Shown here piece by piece: positions 1-7,703 of a stretch of 55,998 nucleotides of DNA. The DNA comes from Lachnospiraceae bacterium (lineage in GTDB: Bacteria > Bacillota > Clostridia > Lachnospirales > Lachnospiraceae): NCBI GenBank assembly GCA_024687205.1, contig JAILES010000107.1, forward strand, positions 1 to 55,998, read 5' to 3'. A program made the position numbers and the translations under genes. The notes under the pieces are model-generated. The model saw only the letters and a program-made list of their open reading frames with translations, searched no databases and had not been told where the DNA came from. Each line of letters opens with the position of its first letter. Positions within the stretch are counted from its first letter, which is position 1.

Positions 1-11
1 TCAAAAAAAGA

Positions 12-1166
12 GTGTCCGACATGATCGAAGTAGGATATGTTGAGGATTTTGTCGGACGCGCATATGATATTTTTAACCTGGGTGCCATATTGGTAAATCT
101 GGCAGTCAGTGTTCTCATGACCTATTCCGATATCAATTCAAGATACGGCAGCCTGCTGAATAAGCTGGAAGCTTTTACAGTTGCTTTCTTTGCCATCGAT
201 TATATATTGAGGCTGTGGACCTCTTCATATCTGTTTCCCGACAGGTCAAAACCCGCAGCTTTATTAAGATATGCATTTTCATTCAACGGTCTTGTAGATA
301 TGCTTTCCTGTGTGCCTTATTACCTCCCTGTTTTCTTCCCCGGAGGAATGGCGGCGTTCAGGATATTCCGCGTAATGCGTATTTTCAGGATATTCAGGAT
401 AAATGCATATTTCGATTCACTCAATGTCATAGGTGAGGTCCTGAAGAATAAATCAAAACTTCTGATCTCCTCGGTATTTGTCGTTGCCATGCTGATGCTG
501 GCTTCAAGCCTGTGCATGTACAGTCTAGAGCATGAGGCACAGCCGGAGGTATTTGATAATGCTCTTTCAGGCCTGTGGTGGGCATCCGCCACTCTGATGA
601 CCGTGGGCTATGGAGATATGTATCCCATAACGGCAGCAGGAAGGGCCTTCGGAATAATAATCACCATGCTTGGAGTAGGGATGGTTGCGATCCCGACAGG
701 TATCATTTCCGCCGGATTCGTTGAACAGTATGAGAAACTGAGAAAGATGAGCGAGGAAGAAGTTGAGAAGAGGATACAGTTCATCAAGGTTGAAGTGGAT
801 GAGGACGATGAGTGGAAGGGCAAGACCATAAAGGAACTGGGACTTCCTAATGATGTGATAGTGGCGGCAGTGAGCCGTAACGGGGAGATATTTACTCCCA
901 ACGGCAAGCTGGTACTTGAGAACGGTGATGTGGTGGCCCTGGCGGCGGATACCATGGAAGGTAAGGAACTGAAGATAGAGCTCAAGGAGATAGAACTGAA
1001 GGAGCAGCATGAATGGAACGGTATGAAGATCAATGATCTGAATATTTCACGCCAGACCTATATCGTGAGCGTGAAAAGAGGCGATAAGACCTTGATACCG
1101 CACGGCGGGCTCACTTTACGCGCCGGAGATAATGTGGTACTTTATACAAAGCAAAAGAAATCTTAA
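12..1166 (+). CDS. Voltage-gated potassium channel with two C-terminal RCK-C (TrkA-C) domains
   Basis: Predicted K+ channel of the six-transmembrane voltage-gated type. Hydrophobic segments fill residues about 17-240. An arginine-rich S4-like stretch ([13 protein letters not shown], residues 117-129) is followed by a pore helix and the selectivity filter TVGYGD at residues 197-202. The cytoplasmic tail carries two tandem TrkA-C-like units, about residues 255-315 and 325-383, each with the pattern W-x-G-x2-I/K followed by G-x2-L..GD. Such units usually bind regulatory ligands in K+ channels. The reading frame is open to the left window edge, with a GTG at 12 and an ATG at 21, so the true start may lie upstream. 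galE follows after 14 bases, so the two may be co-transcribed. The channel call is secure; the ligand and gating are unknown. Confidence 0.9.
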   Translation: MSDMIEVGYVEDFVGRAYDIFNLGAILVNLAVSVLMTYSDINSRYGSLLNKLEAFTVAFFAIDYILRLWTSSYLFPDRSKPAALLRYAFSFNGLVDMLSCVPYYLPVFFPGGMAAFRIFRVMRIFRIFRINAYFDSLNVIGEVLKNKSKLLISSVFVVAMLMLASSLCMYSLEHEAQPEVFDNALSGLWWASATLMTVGYGDMYPITAAGRAFGIIITMLGVGMVAIPTGIISAGFVEQYEKLRKMSEEEVEKRIQFIKVEVDEDDEWKGKTIKELGLPNDVIVAAVSRNGEIFTPNGKLVLENGDVVALAADTMEGKELKIELKEIELKEQHEWNGMKINDLNISRQTYIVSVKRGDKTLIPHGGLTLRAGDNVVLYTKQKKS

Positions 1167-1180
1167 AACGGAGGTGTATT

Positions 1181-2200
1181 ATGTCAGTACTCGTAACAGG
1201 CGGAACCGGATTCATCGGATCACATACCGTAGTAGAACTGCAGGAAGCAGGATATGAAGTGGTCGTGATCGATAATCTCTCAAACTCTTCAGAGAAGTCA
1301 CTTAAAAGAGTAGAAGAGATAACGGGAAAGCCGGTTAAATTCTATAAAGTAGATATACGTGACAGGGAAGGTCTGAATGAAGTTTTTGCCAAAGAAGCTG
1401 ATATTGATTCCTGCATTCATTTTGCGGGACTCAAGGCTGTAGGCGAATCTGTCGAAAAACCCTGGGAATACTATGAGAATAATATAGGCGGCACACTCGT
1501 ACTTCTGGATGTGATGAAAAAGAACGGAATTAAAAATATCATCTTCTCATCTTCCTGTACTGTATACGGTGATCCCGACAAGGTGCCCGTTACCGAAGAT
1601 ACTCCGAAAAAATGGGCTACCAATCCTTACGGTTCCACTAAGTCCATGCAGGAAACGATATTCGCGGATATTCAGCATGCGGATCCCGAGTGGAACATAG
1701 TGCTGCTCAGATATTTCAATCCCATCGGTGCTCATCCCAGCGGCAGAATGGGTGAGGATCCCAACGGTATACCGCTCAACCTTATGCCTTATATTACACA
1801 GGTAGCTGTAGGAAAACTTCCGTTCCTCAGGGTTTTCGGAAATGATTTCCCTACTCATGACGGGACCGGCGTGCGTGACTATATCCATGTTGTTGATCTG
1901 GCAAAAGGACACGTGAAGGCTCTTGACCGCATAAAGGCAGGTTGCGGACTGGCAGTGTATAATCTTGGTACAGGAACCGGATACAGCGTGCTGGATATCG
2001 TAAAGAGTTTCGAAGAGGCTACCGGCGTGAAAATACCTTATAAGATTATGGAAAGACGTCCCGGGGATATAGCGGAGAATTATTCCGATCCTTCCAAGGC
2101 TGAAAGAGAGATGGGCTGGAAAGCCGAAAAAGGGATCAGAGAGATGTGCGAAGACAGCTGGAGATGGCAGAAAAACAATCCTAACGGCTACACGGACTGA
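1181..2200 (+). CDS. galE: UDP-glucose 4-epimerase
   Basis: Interconverts UDP-galactose and UDP-glucose in the Leloir pathway and supplies UDP-galactose for surface polysaccharides. The 339-residue protein has the usual family length. The NAD-binding glycine motif GGTGFIGSH is at residues 7-15. The catalytic serine region SSSCTVYG and the YxxxK motif (YGSTK, about residue 150) are present, as are the C-terminal GTG-GYSVLD and RRPGD substrate-site segments. The start ATG is preceded by GGAGG with normal spacing. A strong intrinsic terminator lies 20 bases after the stop, so this is probably the last gene of a short unit with the K+ channel. Nothing looks degraded. Confidence 0.97.
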   Translation: MSVLVTGGTGFIGSHTVVELQEAGYEVVVIDNLSNSSEKSLKRVEEITGKPVKFYKVDIRDREGLNEVFAKEADIDSCIHFAGLKAVGESVEKPWEYYENNIGGTLVLLDVMKKNGIKNIIFSSSCTVYGDPDKVPVTEDTPKKWATNPYGSTKSMQETIFADIQHADPEWNIVLLRYFNPIGAHPSGRMGEDPNGIPLNLMPYITQVAVGKLPFLRVFGNDFPTHDGTGVRDYIHVVDLAKGHVKALDRIKAGCGLAVYNLGTGTGYSVLDIVKSFEEATGVKIPYKIMERRPGDIAENYSDPSKAEREMGWKAEKGIREMCEDSWRWQKNNPNGYTD

Positions 2201-2221
2201 CAATATATAGTATTTATTGGG

Positions 2222-2259
2222 ACTGCAGGCGGTAAAAGGCCTGCAGTTCTTTTATTTTT
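2222..2259 (+). terminator. Intrinsic terminator after galE
   Basis: A perfect 9-bp inverted repeat, ACTGCAGGC (2222-2230) against GCCTGCAGT (2239-2247), encloses an 8-base loop and runs straight into a T-rich tract (TCTTTTATTTTT). Confidence 0.92.
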
Positions 2260-2344
2260 GCCTGTCTCACAAGATTTAGAGAGTGTCAAGAAAAATAAAT
2301 ACAAAATATTGGAAAAAAGGACTACCATTTTTAAAAAAATGATG

Positions 2345-2350
2345 TATAAT
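2345..2350 (+). promoter_or_regulatory. Perfect -10 box (TATAAT) upstream of a hypothetical gene
   Basis: TATAAT at 2345-2350 lies in an A/T-rich stretch, and no good -35 is visible 17 bases upstream (CTACCA). Transcription would begin near 2357. That argues against the GTG at 2358 as the translation start of the next gene and for the GTG at 2427. Confidence 0.5.
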
Positions 2351-2426
2351 AGCAAATGTGGCTGTGTATAACTATGCCACTAGATATAGTAATAAGATCG
2401 ATGCCTTATTATTGAGGGAGAGAGTA

Positions 2427-2990
2427 GTGAGAAACAGGGGATATCGTTTCATTATCAGAGAACTGGGCGTAGAGCAGGGGTTCTGCGCATTATGCATCAA
2501 TTCTACTTGGATCAATCGTCTTCTCGAAGAGAATGATATAGATTTAAGGCTATTCCGCAAACTGACATGGGAGGATCTGCAGCAGGCAGTGGTTTCGGAA
2601 ACTGCAAAGACAGCTGTGGGTGAGATGAAACCTTTTGGATTCTGGCAGATGTGTGATGCCATAAGCGTTGAGTATGCGTCATATAACATACAGGGTAAGG
2701 TGTACAGACAGCCCTGGTTCAGAAAATATCCGATACTTGTATTGGAAGACATATATGAGATACTGCTGGATGAGGGCTACGGCAATCAGGAAGCATTGGA
2801 AGTGATGCAGTATTTCGAAGAAGAGTGCGGCAAAGAAGATAAGAGAGCATTGAGAGATATACTGGAACTTTATGATGTACCTCCTTCACTTGCTGCGGTT
2901 TTGATGAGATGCAGATGGCTGCCCAGACGGGAAGAGATGATGGGTGAGCTGATGAGCTGTCTGAAGAAGACAAATGCACTGGTAGGATAA
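2427..2990 (+). CDS. Hypothetical protein, 187 residues
   Basis: I do not recognise this protein. The frame is open from a GTG at 2358, but a TATAAT box ends 7 bases before that codon. A GAGGGAG Shine-Dalgarno-like stretch (2414-2420) sits 6 bases before an in-frame GTG at 2427, which I take as the start. The protein is soluble, with no signal peptide or membrane segment, and contains CALC and WINRLLEEN segments. Its last 70 residues (EDIYEILLDEGY..., then VPPSLAAVLM) have a spacing that loosely recalls the helix-hairpin-helix thumb of PolC-type DNA polymerases; that is a weak impression only. It is transcribed alone between two terminators. Confidence 0.6.
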   Translation: MRNRGYRFIIRELGVEQGFCALCINSTWINRLLEENDIDLRLFRKLTWEDLQQAVVSETAKTAVGEMKPFGFWQMCDAISVEYASYNIQGKVYRQPWFRKYPILVLEDIYEILLDEGYGNQEALEVMQYFEEECGKEDKRALRDILELYDVPPSLAAVLMRCRWLPRREEMMGELMSCLKKTNALVG

Positions 2991-2993
2991 GAA

Positions 2994-3018
2994 AAGCGCC
3001 CCGAGGGGCGCTTAAGTT
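2994..3018. terminator. Bidirectional terminator between convergent genes
   Basis: An 8-bp stem (AAGCGCCC / GGGCGCTT) with a CGAG tetraloop at 2994-3013 has T/A runs on both sides (AAGTTTT on the plus side, AAAAG/CTTTT on the minus side). It ends both the rightward hypothetical gene and the leftward DegV-like gene. Confidence 0.85.
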
Positions 3019-3453
3019 TTACATTGATATCGCAGTTGACATCGGCCAGGAGAAGCGGCTGGCCGGAAACGAGATCAGCGAAGGCTGCCTGTGCTTTTCA
3101 AAATATGAAGCAACTTCGTCCAGGGTAGCTCCTGCTGCACGGAACCTCGACAGCTTTACGGCTTTCAGTCCGTCATAAGCATAGGAAGGCTGTTCCACAC
3201 AGATTATGCGGCGGCCGGGATGAGCGGCCATCAGTTCTGCGGCAGCGATCTTCGCATTCTGAAGACCTGACATACAGATATAGAGTATATCCCTGCCGGC
3301 GTCAATGGAAGTTTTGAAGAAAGCTTCCGTCTTTTTCATATCAGTCATAGGAGTAACGCTCATTCGGATATTATATCTCTTAAAGATATCTTCCGGCAGA
3401 TTGCCGGCAGTATCCGTTAATATATCATAATCAGCATTCTTGTTCATGGTCAT
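3019..3453 (-). CDS. Truncated DegV-family-like protein
   Basis: DegV proteins bind fatty acids and are normally about 280 residues; FakB is one example. This one has 144 residues. The N-terminal ligand signature is present as TDTAGNLP (residues about 13-20), followed by a later DegV-like segment (GRDILYICMSG.., then AAHPGRRIICVEQPS). The segment that normally holds the TS-Q motif between them is missing, and the whole C-terminal lobe is absent. The last 20 or so residues are unlike the family. One alternative frame of the same DNA stays open here, so a frameshift is possible. The gene still has a perfect promoter, a GGAGG ribosome site and a terminator, so it is probably expressed. It may be a decaying gene or a minimal N-lobe protein. 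Confidence 0.55.
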   Translation of the reverse strand: MTMNKNADYDILTDTAGNLPEDIFKRYNIRMSVTPMTDMKKTEAFFKTSIDAGRDILYICMSGLQNAKIAAAELMAAHPGRRIICVEQPSYAYDGLKAVKLSRFRAAGATLDEVASYFEKHRQPSLISFPASRFSWPMSTAISM

Positions 3454-3479
3454 ATTCCTCCAAGGTGATTTCCAAAGAC

Positions 3480-3508
3480 ATTATATGTAGTAATCAATAC
3501 TATGTCAA
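3480..3508 (-). promoter_or_regulatory. Consensus sigma-A promoter for the DegV-like gene
   Basis: Read leftward, TTGACA (3503-3508) is separated by exactly 17 bases from TATAAT (3480-3485). Both hexamers are perfect. The start codon at 3453 follows about 20 bases after the expected transcription start. Confidence 0.88.
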
Positions 3509-3588
3509 GTAGTAAAAAACTATATTTGCAAAAACTTGTCTGAAAAGCCTTATCATGATAGAATTGTCTGGTGACAAGGAGAACTGTG

Positions 3589-4179
3589 ATGAAAAAGTTA
3601 TTGACGGCTGCAATCTTATTGCTGGCCCTTACAGGCTGTGCAGGAAAGGATATAGATGAAGGAGTGAGCGTTCTGGAAGAGATACAGGCCACTTCACATC
3701 AGAAGACCGTACCTGCAGAGGCATATGAATATATAAGCTTAAGCTACACTATCCCGGACGGGTTTATCAGGAATGACGAGCTGAGCACCGAGGATGAGGA
3801 CTACTATTACAGCCAGGACCAGGGTGATTATTCCTATATAATGTATTCCAAGAAGGAAAAGGATGAGAGCAAGGATTATAAGAACCTGACGGAAAGCGAT
3901 TACCAGGCAGCGCTTAATCTGTCACTGGGTACCAGCTGTACTATAGAAGATTTCAATACCAGCGAAGAAGGCAACGGCTGTTATCACGTGCTGTTCACCG
4001 CAGGTTACAGTGATGATCATTCAACCTTTAAGGTGCGTGAGCATTGCTTTATCACAAATAAGTATGTATTCCAGATGGTCTACGGGATGGATCAGAGCTT
4101 TAATAAAATGCAGGCTGTCCTCAAGAGTGAAGAAAGCCTGCAGCTTGAAAGTATTGCCAGTCTGAACGAAAAGAAATGA
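3589..4179 (+). CDS. Predicted lipoprotein of unknown function
   Basis: The 196-residue protein begins with a lipoprotein signal: MKKLLTAAILLLALTGC, with lipobox LTGC ending at Cys17. It should be anchored on the outer face of the membrane. The mature part is acidic and tyrosine-rich, with no motif I can name. The frame extends 18 bases upstream to a GTG, but AAGGAG (3576-3581) sits 7 bases before the ATG at 3589, which also gives a clean signal peptide. The stop is one base from the stop of the convergent PRPP synthetase gene, and no terminator lies between them. Function unknown. Confidence 0.8.
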   Translation: MKKLLTAAILLLALTGCAGKDIDEGVSVLEEIQATSHQKTVPAEAYEYISLSYTIPDGFIRNDELSTEDEDYYYSQDQGDYSYIMYSKKEKDESKDYKNLTESDYQAALNLSLGTSCTIEDFNTSEEGNGCYHVLFTAGYSDDHSTFKVREHCFITNKYVFQMVYGMDQSFNKMQAVLKSEESLQLESIASLNEKK

Positions 4180-4180
4180 T

Positions 4181-5368
4181 CTATTGCTGTTCGCTCTTAT
4201 ATTTTTCCATGAGAATGCGTATACGCTCGTTAGGTACCAGCAGATCGCTTATGGATACGTCATGGTTCAGCGTATCGATGAGATAAGCGATGTATTTGCT
4301 CATATCACAGCTGATGTACCAGTCACGCTGAAGCAGTTCCGGAGTCTGGTATATCAGGTTGGTGGTAAGCACTTTCGTGATGATGCCGTCGGCGCAGGCT
4401 TTGTCAAAGCGCTCGAGACCGCCGGTAAAGAGACCGAAAGTGGTAAAGCAGAAGATCCTGCCTGCCTTGCGGGCCTTCAGCTCGCTTGCGACATCTATCA
4501 TGCTCTCACCTGAGGAGATCATATCGTCGATGATGAGCATGTCCTTTCCTTCAACATCGCTGCCCAGGAATTCATGTGCAACTATGGGATTACGTCCGTC
4601 CACGATGTGTGCAAAATCGCGGCGCTTGTAGAACATACCTACATCAAGGCCCAGGACGCTTGCTATATAGATGGCACGTTTCATACCGCCTTCATCCGGG
4701 CTTATGACCATCATGTGTTCGGAATCAAACTGCAGGTCTTTTACTTCCCTGCAAAGGTTCTTGATAAACTGATATGCGGGCTGCACGGTCTCAAATCCGC
4801 TTAAAGGTATGGCGTTCTGGACCCTGGGATCGTGAGCATCAAAGGTGATGATGTTCTCAACGCCCATGGCTGTAAGTTCCTGAAGTGCCAGAGCGCAGTC
4901 GAGGGACTCTCTTGCCGAGCGGTTATGCTGTCTGCTTTCATAAAGGAAAGGCATGATGACTGTTATACGTCTGGCTTTGCCGCCGGCAGCAGCTATCACT
5001 CTTTTGAGATCCTGATAGTGATCGTCCGGAGACATATTGGTCATCCGTCCGAACAGCTTGTAGGTGAGGCTGTAGTTGCAGACGTCTACGAGAAGGTACA
5101 GATCGGTACCGCGCACCGACTCGTTGATGATGCCCTTGGCTTCGCCCGAACCGAAACGGGGGACGATGGCGTCCAGGATATAAGAGTCTCTTTTGTATCC
5201 GGTGAAATCAAGCGTATCGATGTGTTTGTTTTCTCTTTCTTTACGCCATTTGACCAGATAGCTGTTGACTTTTTCACCGAGATCCCGGCATCCGGGAAGA
5301 GGTATGATACCAAGACTTCCCTTGGGGATGGTGTCAAGGTTGCGTATCTCGGATTTTGACTGTGACAT
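4181..5368 (-). CDS. prs: Ribose-phosphate pyrophosphokinase (PRPP synthetase), long variant
   Basis: Makes PRPP from ribose 5-phosphate and ATP for nucleotide, histidine and tryptophan synthesis. The family pattern is clear: ITVIMPFLYESRQ (the ATP-loop region; canonical enzymes have PY..Y.RQD) and a THAHDP-like FDAHDP. It then has MMVISPDEGGMKRA (canonical VvSPD.GG) and the PRPP-binding loop LIIDDMISSGES near residue 285. At 395 residues it is about 75 longer than typical enzymes, with an N-terminal extension and insertions. The PRPP loop reads MISSGE rather than the usual IIDTGGT. These long forms occur in clostridia. It is the last gene of the dnaD-like/dnaC-like operon, 35 bases after the ATPase gene. 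The start ATG has GAGGA upstream. A second canonical Prs may exist elsewhere in the genome. Confidence 0.85.
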   Translation of the reverse strand: MSQSKSEIRNLDTIPKGSLGIIPLPGCRDLGEKVNSYLVKWRKERENKHIDTLDFTGYKRDSYILDAIVPRFGSGEAKGIINESVRGTDLYLLVDVCNYSLTYKLFGRMTNMSPDDHYQDLKRVIAAAGGKARRITVIMPFLYESRQHNRSARESLDCALALQELTAMGVENIITFDAHDPRVQNAIPLSGFETVQPAYQFIKNLCREVKDLQFDSEHMMVISPDEGGMKRAIYIASVLGLDVGMFYKRRDFAHIVDGRNPIVAHEFLGSDVEGKDMLIIDDMISSGESMIDVASELKARKAGRIFCFTTFGLFTGGLERFDKACADGIITKVLTTNLIYQTPELLQRDWYISCDMSKYIAYLIDTLNHDVSISDLLVPNERIRILMEKYKSEQQ

Positions 5369-5403
5369 TTACAAAGTCCTCACTTTCTTAGCTTGCAGGG
5401 TTG

Positions 5404-6390
5404 TCAGTTATAATCGCTTTCTATCTTTTTTTTTATTCTTATATCTGCACCCTTAAGATTGCAGATGTAACTGTTTTCCACCAGTCTGGAAAGAAAACGG
5501 TCGGAATAATTCTTCCTTATATCCTCTAAGGTCAGGTTGGTAGATATGACCAGAGGACGACGGTTGGTAATGCGCTGATTAAAGATCGAGAACAGCTGGG
5601 ACTTGGTGAATTCATTTGAAAATTCCGTGCCCAGATCATCGATTATCAGCAGATCACTCTCATGCAGGGTATCGAATAGAGCGCCTCTTTCCGTGCTGTG
5701 ATCATGATCGTAGTAAAGTGCAGAGATGCTGCGGAAGAGCTGCTCTGCGCTAAAATAAACTATCGAGTGTCCTTTGTCAAGTAACTCTTTTGCAACGCAT
5801 CCCGAAAGGAATGATTTGCCGGTACCTACTGTACCATAAAAGAGCAGATTATGGTAGTCATTATCGAAATTATTTATAAACTTTTTACAGGTATCAACCG
5901 CATTCTTAAAATGTGTCAGATCATCGCCTTTATGATACTCATAGCTGAGCCTGTCAAAATTGTTATCTTTGAGAAAGGCCGACATATTGGAGTGGTCGTA
6001 AAGAACCTGTATCTCCAGCTGTTTGAAGCAGCTGCATTTTTTTCCGTCGATGAAGCCTGTATCAAGACATTTGCTGCAGCTATGGATGGGATCAAGATAG
6101 TCGGCGGGGTATCCTGCGTTTCTGATAAGATCCTTTTTGGCACTGTTTATGCTGTCAATGCGTTTACGGAGTTCTTCAAGTTCACTGCGTCTTTTTTCTC
6201 CGTCAGGTTCGGATATGAGTTTTTCCGCGCATTCCATGGAGAGAGCGGCAGTCTCGTTCTCAAGGGAGCGATACTCCGGAAGCTTATCAATGATTTCCCT
6301 TCTGCGGGATTCGGTGATAAGGCTGTTAGCACGCCGCCGTTCTTCCAGGGTGCGGTTTATCTTTTCAAATTGTTCATTCGAAAGTGCCAT
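5404..6390 (-). CDS. DnaC/DnaI-like replicative helicase loader ATPase
   Basis: AAA+ ATPase of the DnaC/IstB group, 328 residues. It probably loads the replicative helicase at the origin with the DnaD-like protein encoded just upstream. The N-terminal third is helical and charged. A zinc-ligand-like cluster follows (CSKC at 105-108, CSC at 119-121), as seen in DnaI/DnaC N-domains. Walker A is GTVGTGKS (residues 186-193), Walker B is LLIIDDLGTE, and a sensor/arginine region is near SDRFLSRL. The start lies 21 bases after the dnaD-like stop. There is no transposase beside it, so the IstB alternative is unlikely. Confidence 0.9.
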   Translation of the reverse strand: MALSNEQFEKINRTLEERRRANSLITESRRREIIDKLPEYRSLENETAALSMECAEKLISEPDGEKRRSELEELRKRIDSINSAKKDLIRNAGYPADYLDPIHSCSKCLDTGFIDGKKCSCFKQLEIQVLYDHSNMSAFLKDNNFDRLSYEYHKGDDLTHFKNAVDTCKKFINNFDNDYHNLLFYGTVGTGKSFLSGCVAKELLDKGHSIVYFSAEQLFRSISALYYDHDHSTERGALFDTLHESDLLIIDDLGTEFSNEFTKSQLFSIFNQRITNRRPLVISTNLTLEDIRKNYSDRFLSRLVENSYICNLKGADIRIKKKIESDYN

Positions 6391-6411
6391 ACGGAATAGC
6401 TTACCTCTGTA

Positions 6412-7506
6412 TCAGTTATCAACGAGCTTTTTCTCAAGCTCGGAAAAATCATAAGTGTGCTGTTCTATATCTGTGAAGCCGCCCTCTCTTTTACGTGAGG
6501 AAGGTGCAGGTCTTGCGGCCTCCCTGTCGGCATGAAAAGCAGCATCCGCTTCCTGTATATCATCCGTGGTACGGACTCCTCGTTCGTGCCAGCTCTTAAG
6601 GATGGTCTCGGCGTAAGGGATGCGGTGATGCTCGGTAGCAAGCACGGCTCTTTTTAAAGCTTCTTCTATGACTTCGATAGGGAAGGCATATTTATGCAGC
6701 CAGCGCCGTACAAGTCTGCTTTCTTCGGGGGCAAGCCGTCCCACACGTCCCAGCACTTTTAATATACGGCTGATCGCCTCCTCGTCTTCGTGACTGTTTA
6801 TCAGCGCACGTGCGTCATCGGGGGTATGTACGCCTTCTTCCGCCCAGGAGAGAGCTACCTTATCTATATAATGGAAACTCTTCTTGCCTTCGCTTACACA
6901 ATACTGAAGAAGAAGGTCCGTCAGCTCCGGGCTGAAACCGAGATCTTTTGAGTAATACAAAAGACTCGAAAACTCGGGTTCGCTCAAAGGTCTGCCCAGG
7001 TACTGCGTTGCAGCGGTAAGCAGGCAGCGGTAGGCAGGATCGTTGCGGAAGTTCTTCATATCTTCGAGACTGTAGGATCCCGGAGCCGGAGCAGGGGAAT
7101 TCTTAACAAGGCTCAAAGCTGCGGAGGCAGCAGGCTTGTCTTCATGAACGCTGACCTGCTGCGGTGCGGCGGGAGGCATCGGAGTCTGTAACTGTATGCC
7201 TGTAATGGTCTCATAGGAGACGAGGCCGTCGCCGCCGGATACTTTGCGCCCGCTGTCCGTAGACAGTCTGAGAAGGCCCTTTTTCTCCCAATAGCCGAGC
7301 GCACGGATCACATCCTTTTCGGAGTAGTTGAGAAACTCAACCAGATCGTTCATGCAGGTAGCCAGGGATGAAGCGGCACGTCTCAGGAGATAGATATACA
7401 CCTTAAGCTGTACGTCATTAGCATCCTTTATGTAATTGTCGATAAAGCAGTTTGACAGCAGGGTAAAGGAGCAGCCCGTGTCAAGTGCAAGATCAAAATT
7501 CTGCAT
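6412..7506 (-). CDS. DnaD-like replication initiation protein with two DnaD C-terminal motifs
   Basis: Helps remodel DNA and recruit the helicase loader during initiation or restart of replication in Firmicutes. The 364-residue protein has an N-terminal winged-helix region (residues about 20-85) typical of DnaD. A proline/alanine-rich linker (about 105-145) leads to two copies of the DnaD C-terminal (DnaB_2) domain, each ending in the conserved Y-x3-I/V-x3-W pattern. These are YIDKVALSW (213-221, followed by EEGVHT) and YAETILKSW (298-306, followed by ERGVRT). It is the first gene of a three-gene operon with the helicase loader and prs. Promoter and DnaA-box-like sites lie directly upstream. 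Confidence 0.88.
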   Translation of the reverse strand: MQNFDLALDTGCSFTLLSNCFIDNYIKDANDVQLKVYIYLLRRAASSLATCMNDLVEFLNYSEKDVIRALGYWEKKGLLRLSTDSGRKVSGGDGLVSYETITGIQLQTPMPPAAPQQVSVHEDKPAASAALSLVKNSPAPAPGSYSLEDMKNFRNDPAYRCLLTAATQYLGRPLSEPEFSSLLYYSKDLGFSPELTDLLLQYCVSEGKKSFHYIDKVALSWAEEGVHTPDDARALINSHEDEEAISRILKVLGRVGRLAPEESRLVRRWLHKYAFPIEVIEEALKRAVLATEHHRIPYAETILKSWHERGVRTTDDIQEADAAFHADREAARPAPSSRKREGGFTDIEQHTYDFSELEKKLVDN

Positions 7507-7547
7507 TTTATGTCCTGTTATTTTCTTTTACCGGAATTGCAAACAAG

Positions 7548-7576
7548 AGTATAAGCTTGAAAACAGCTAAAATCAA
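7548..7576 (-). promoter_or_regulatory. Promoter of the dnaD-like/dnaC-like/prs operon
   Basis: Read leftward, TTGATT (7571-7576) is separated by 17 bases from TATACT (7548-7553). Expected transcription start is near 7541, about 35 bases before the ATG at 7506. Confidence 0.6.
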
Positions 7577-7620
7577 TAGATCAGTATGAACAAAACATCC
7601 GCAAACGTGGCTTTTGGGGA

Positions 7621-7638
7621 TGTGGATAGTGTGGATAA
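7621..7638. promoter_or_regulatory. Two adjacent DnaA-box-like 9-mers
   Basis: TGTGGATAG (7621-7629) abuts TGTGGATAA (7630-7638). The second is an exact DnaA box in reverse orientation (TTATCCACA on the minus strand); the first differs in one base. They lie about 45 bases upstream of the -35 of the replication-protein operon. Confidence 0.6.
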
Positions 7639-7703
7639 GTGTACCTCAAAGGGAAAAAAGACCATAAGACGCAATAAATCATCAACAAAAAATGTTTATA
7701 AAA

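Noticed and set aside
5404..6390. IstB transposition ATPase as the identity of the helicase-loader-like gene
   Set aside because: No IstA transposase, no inverted repeats, and the neighbour is DnaD-like, so a replication role is more likely.
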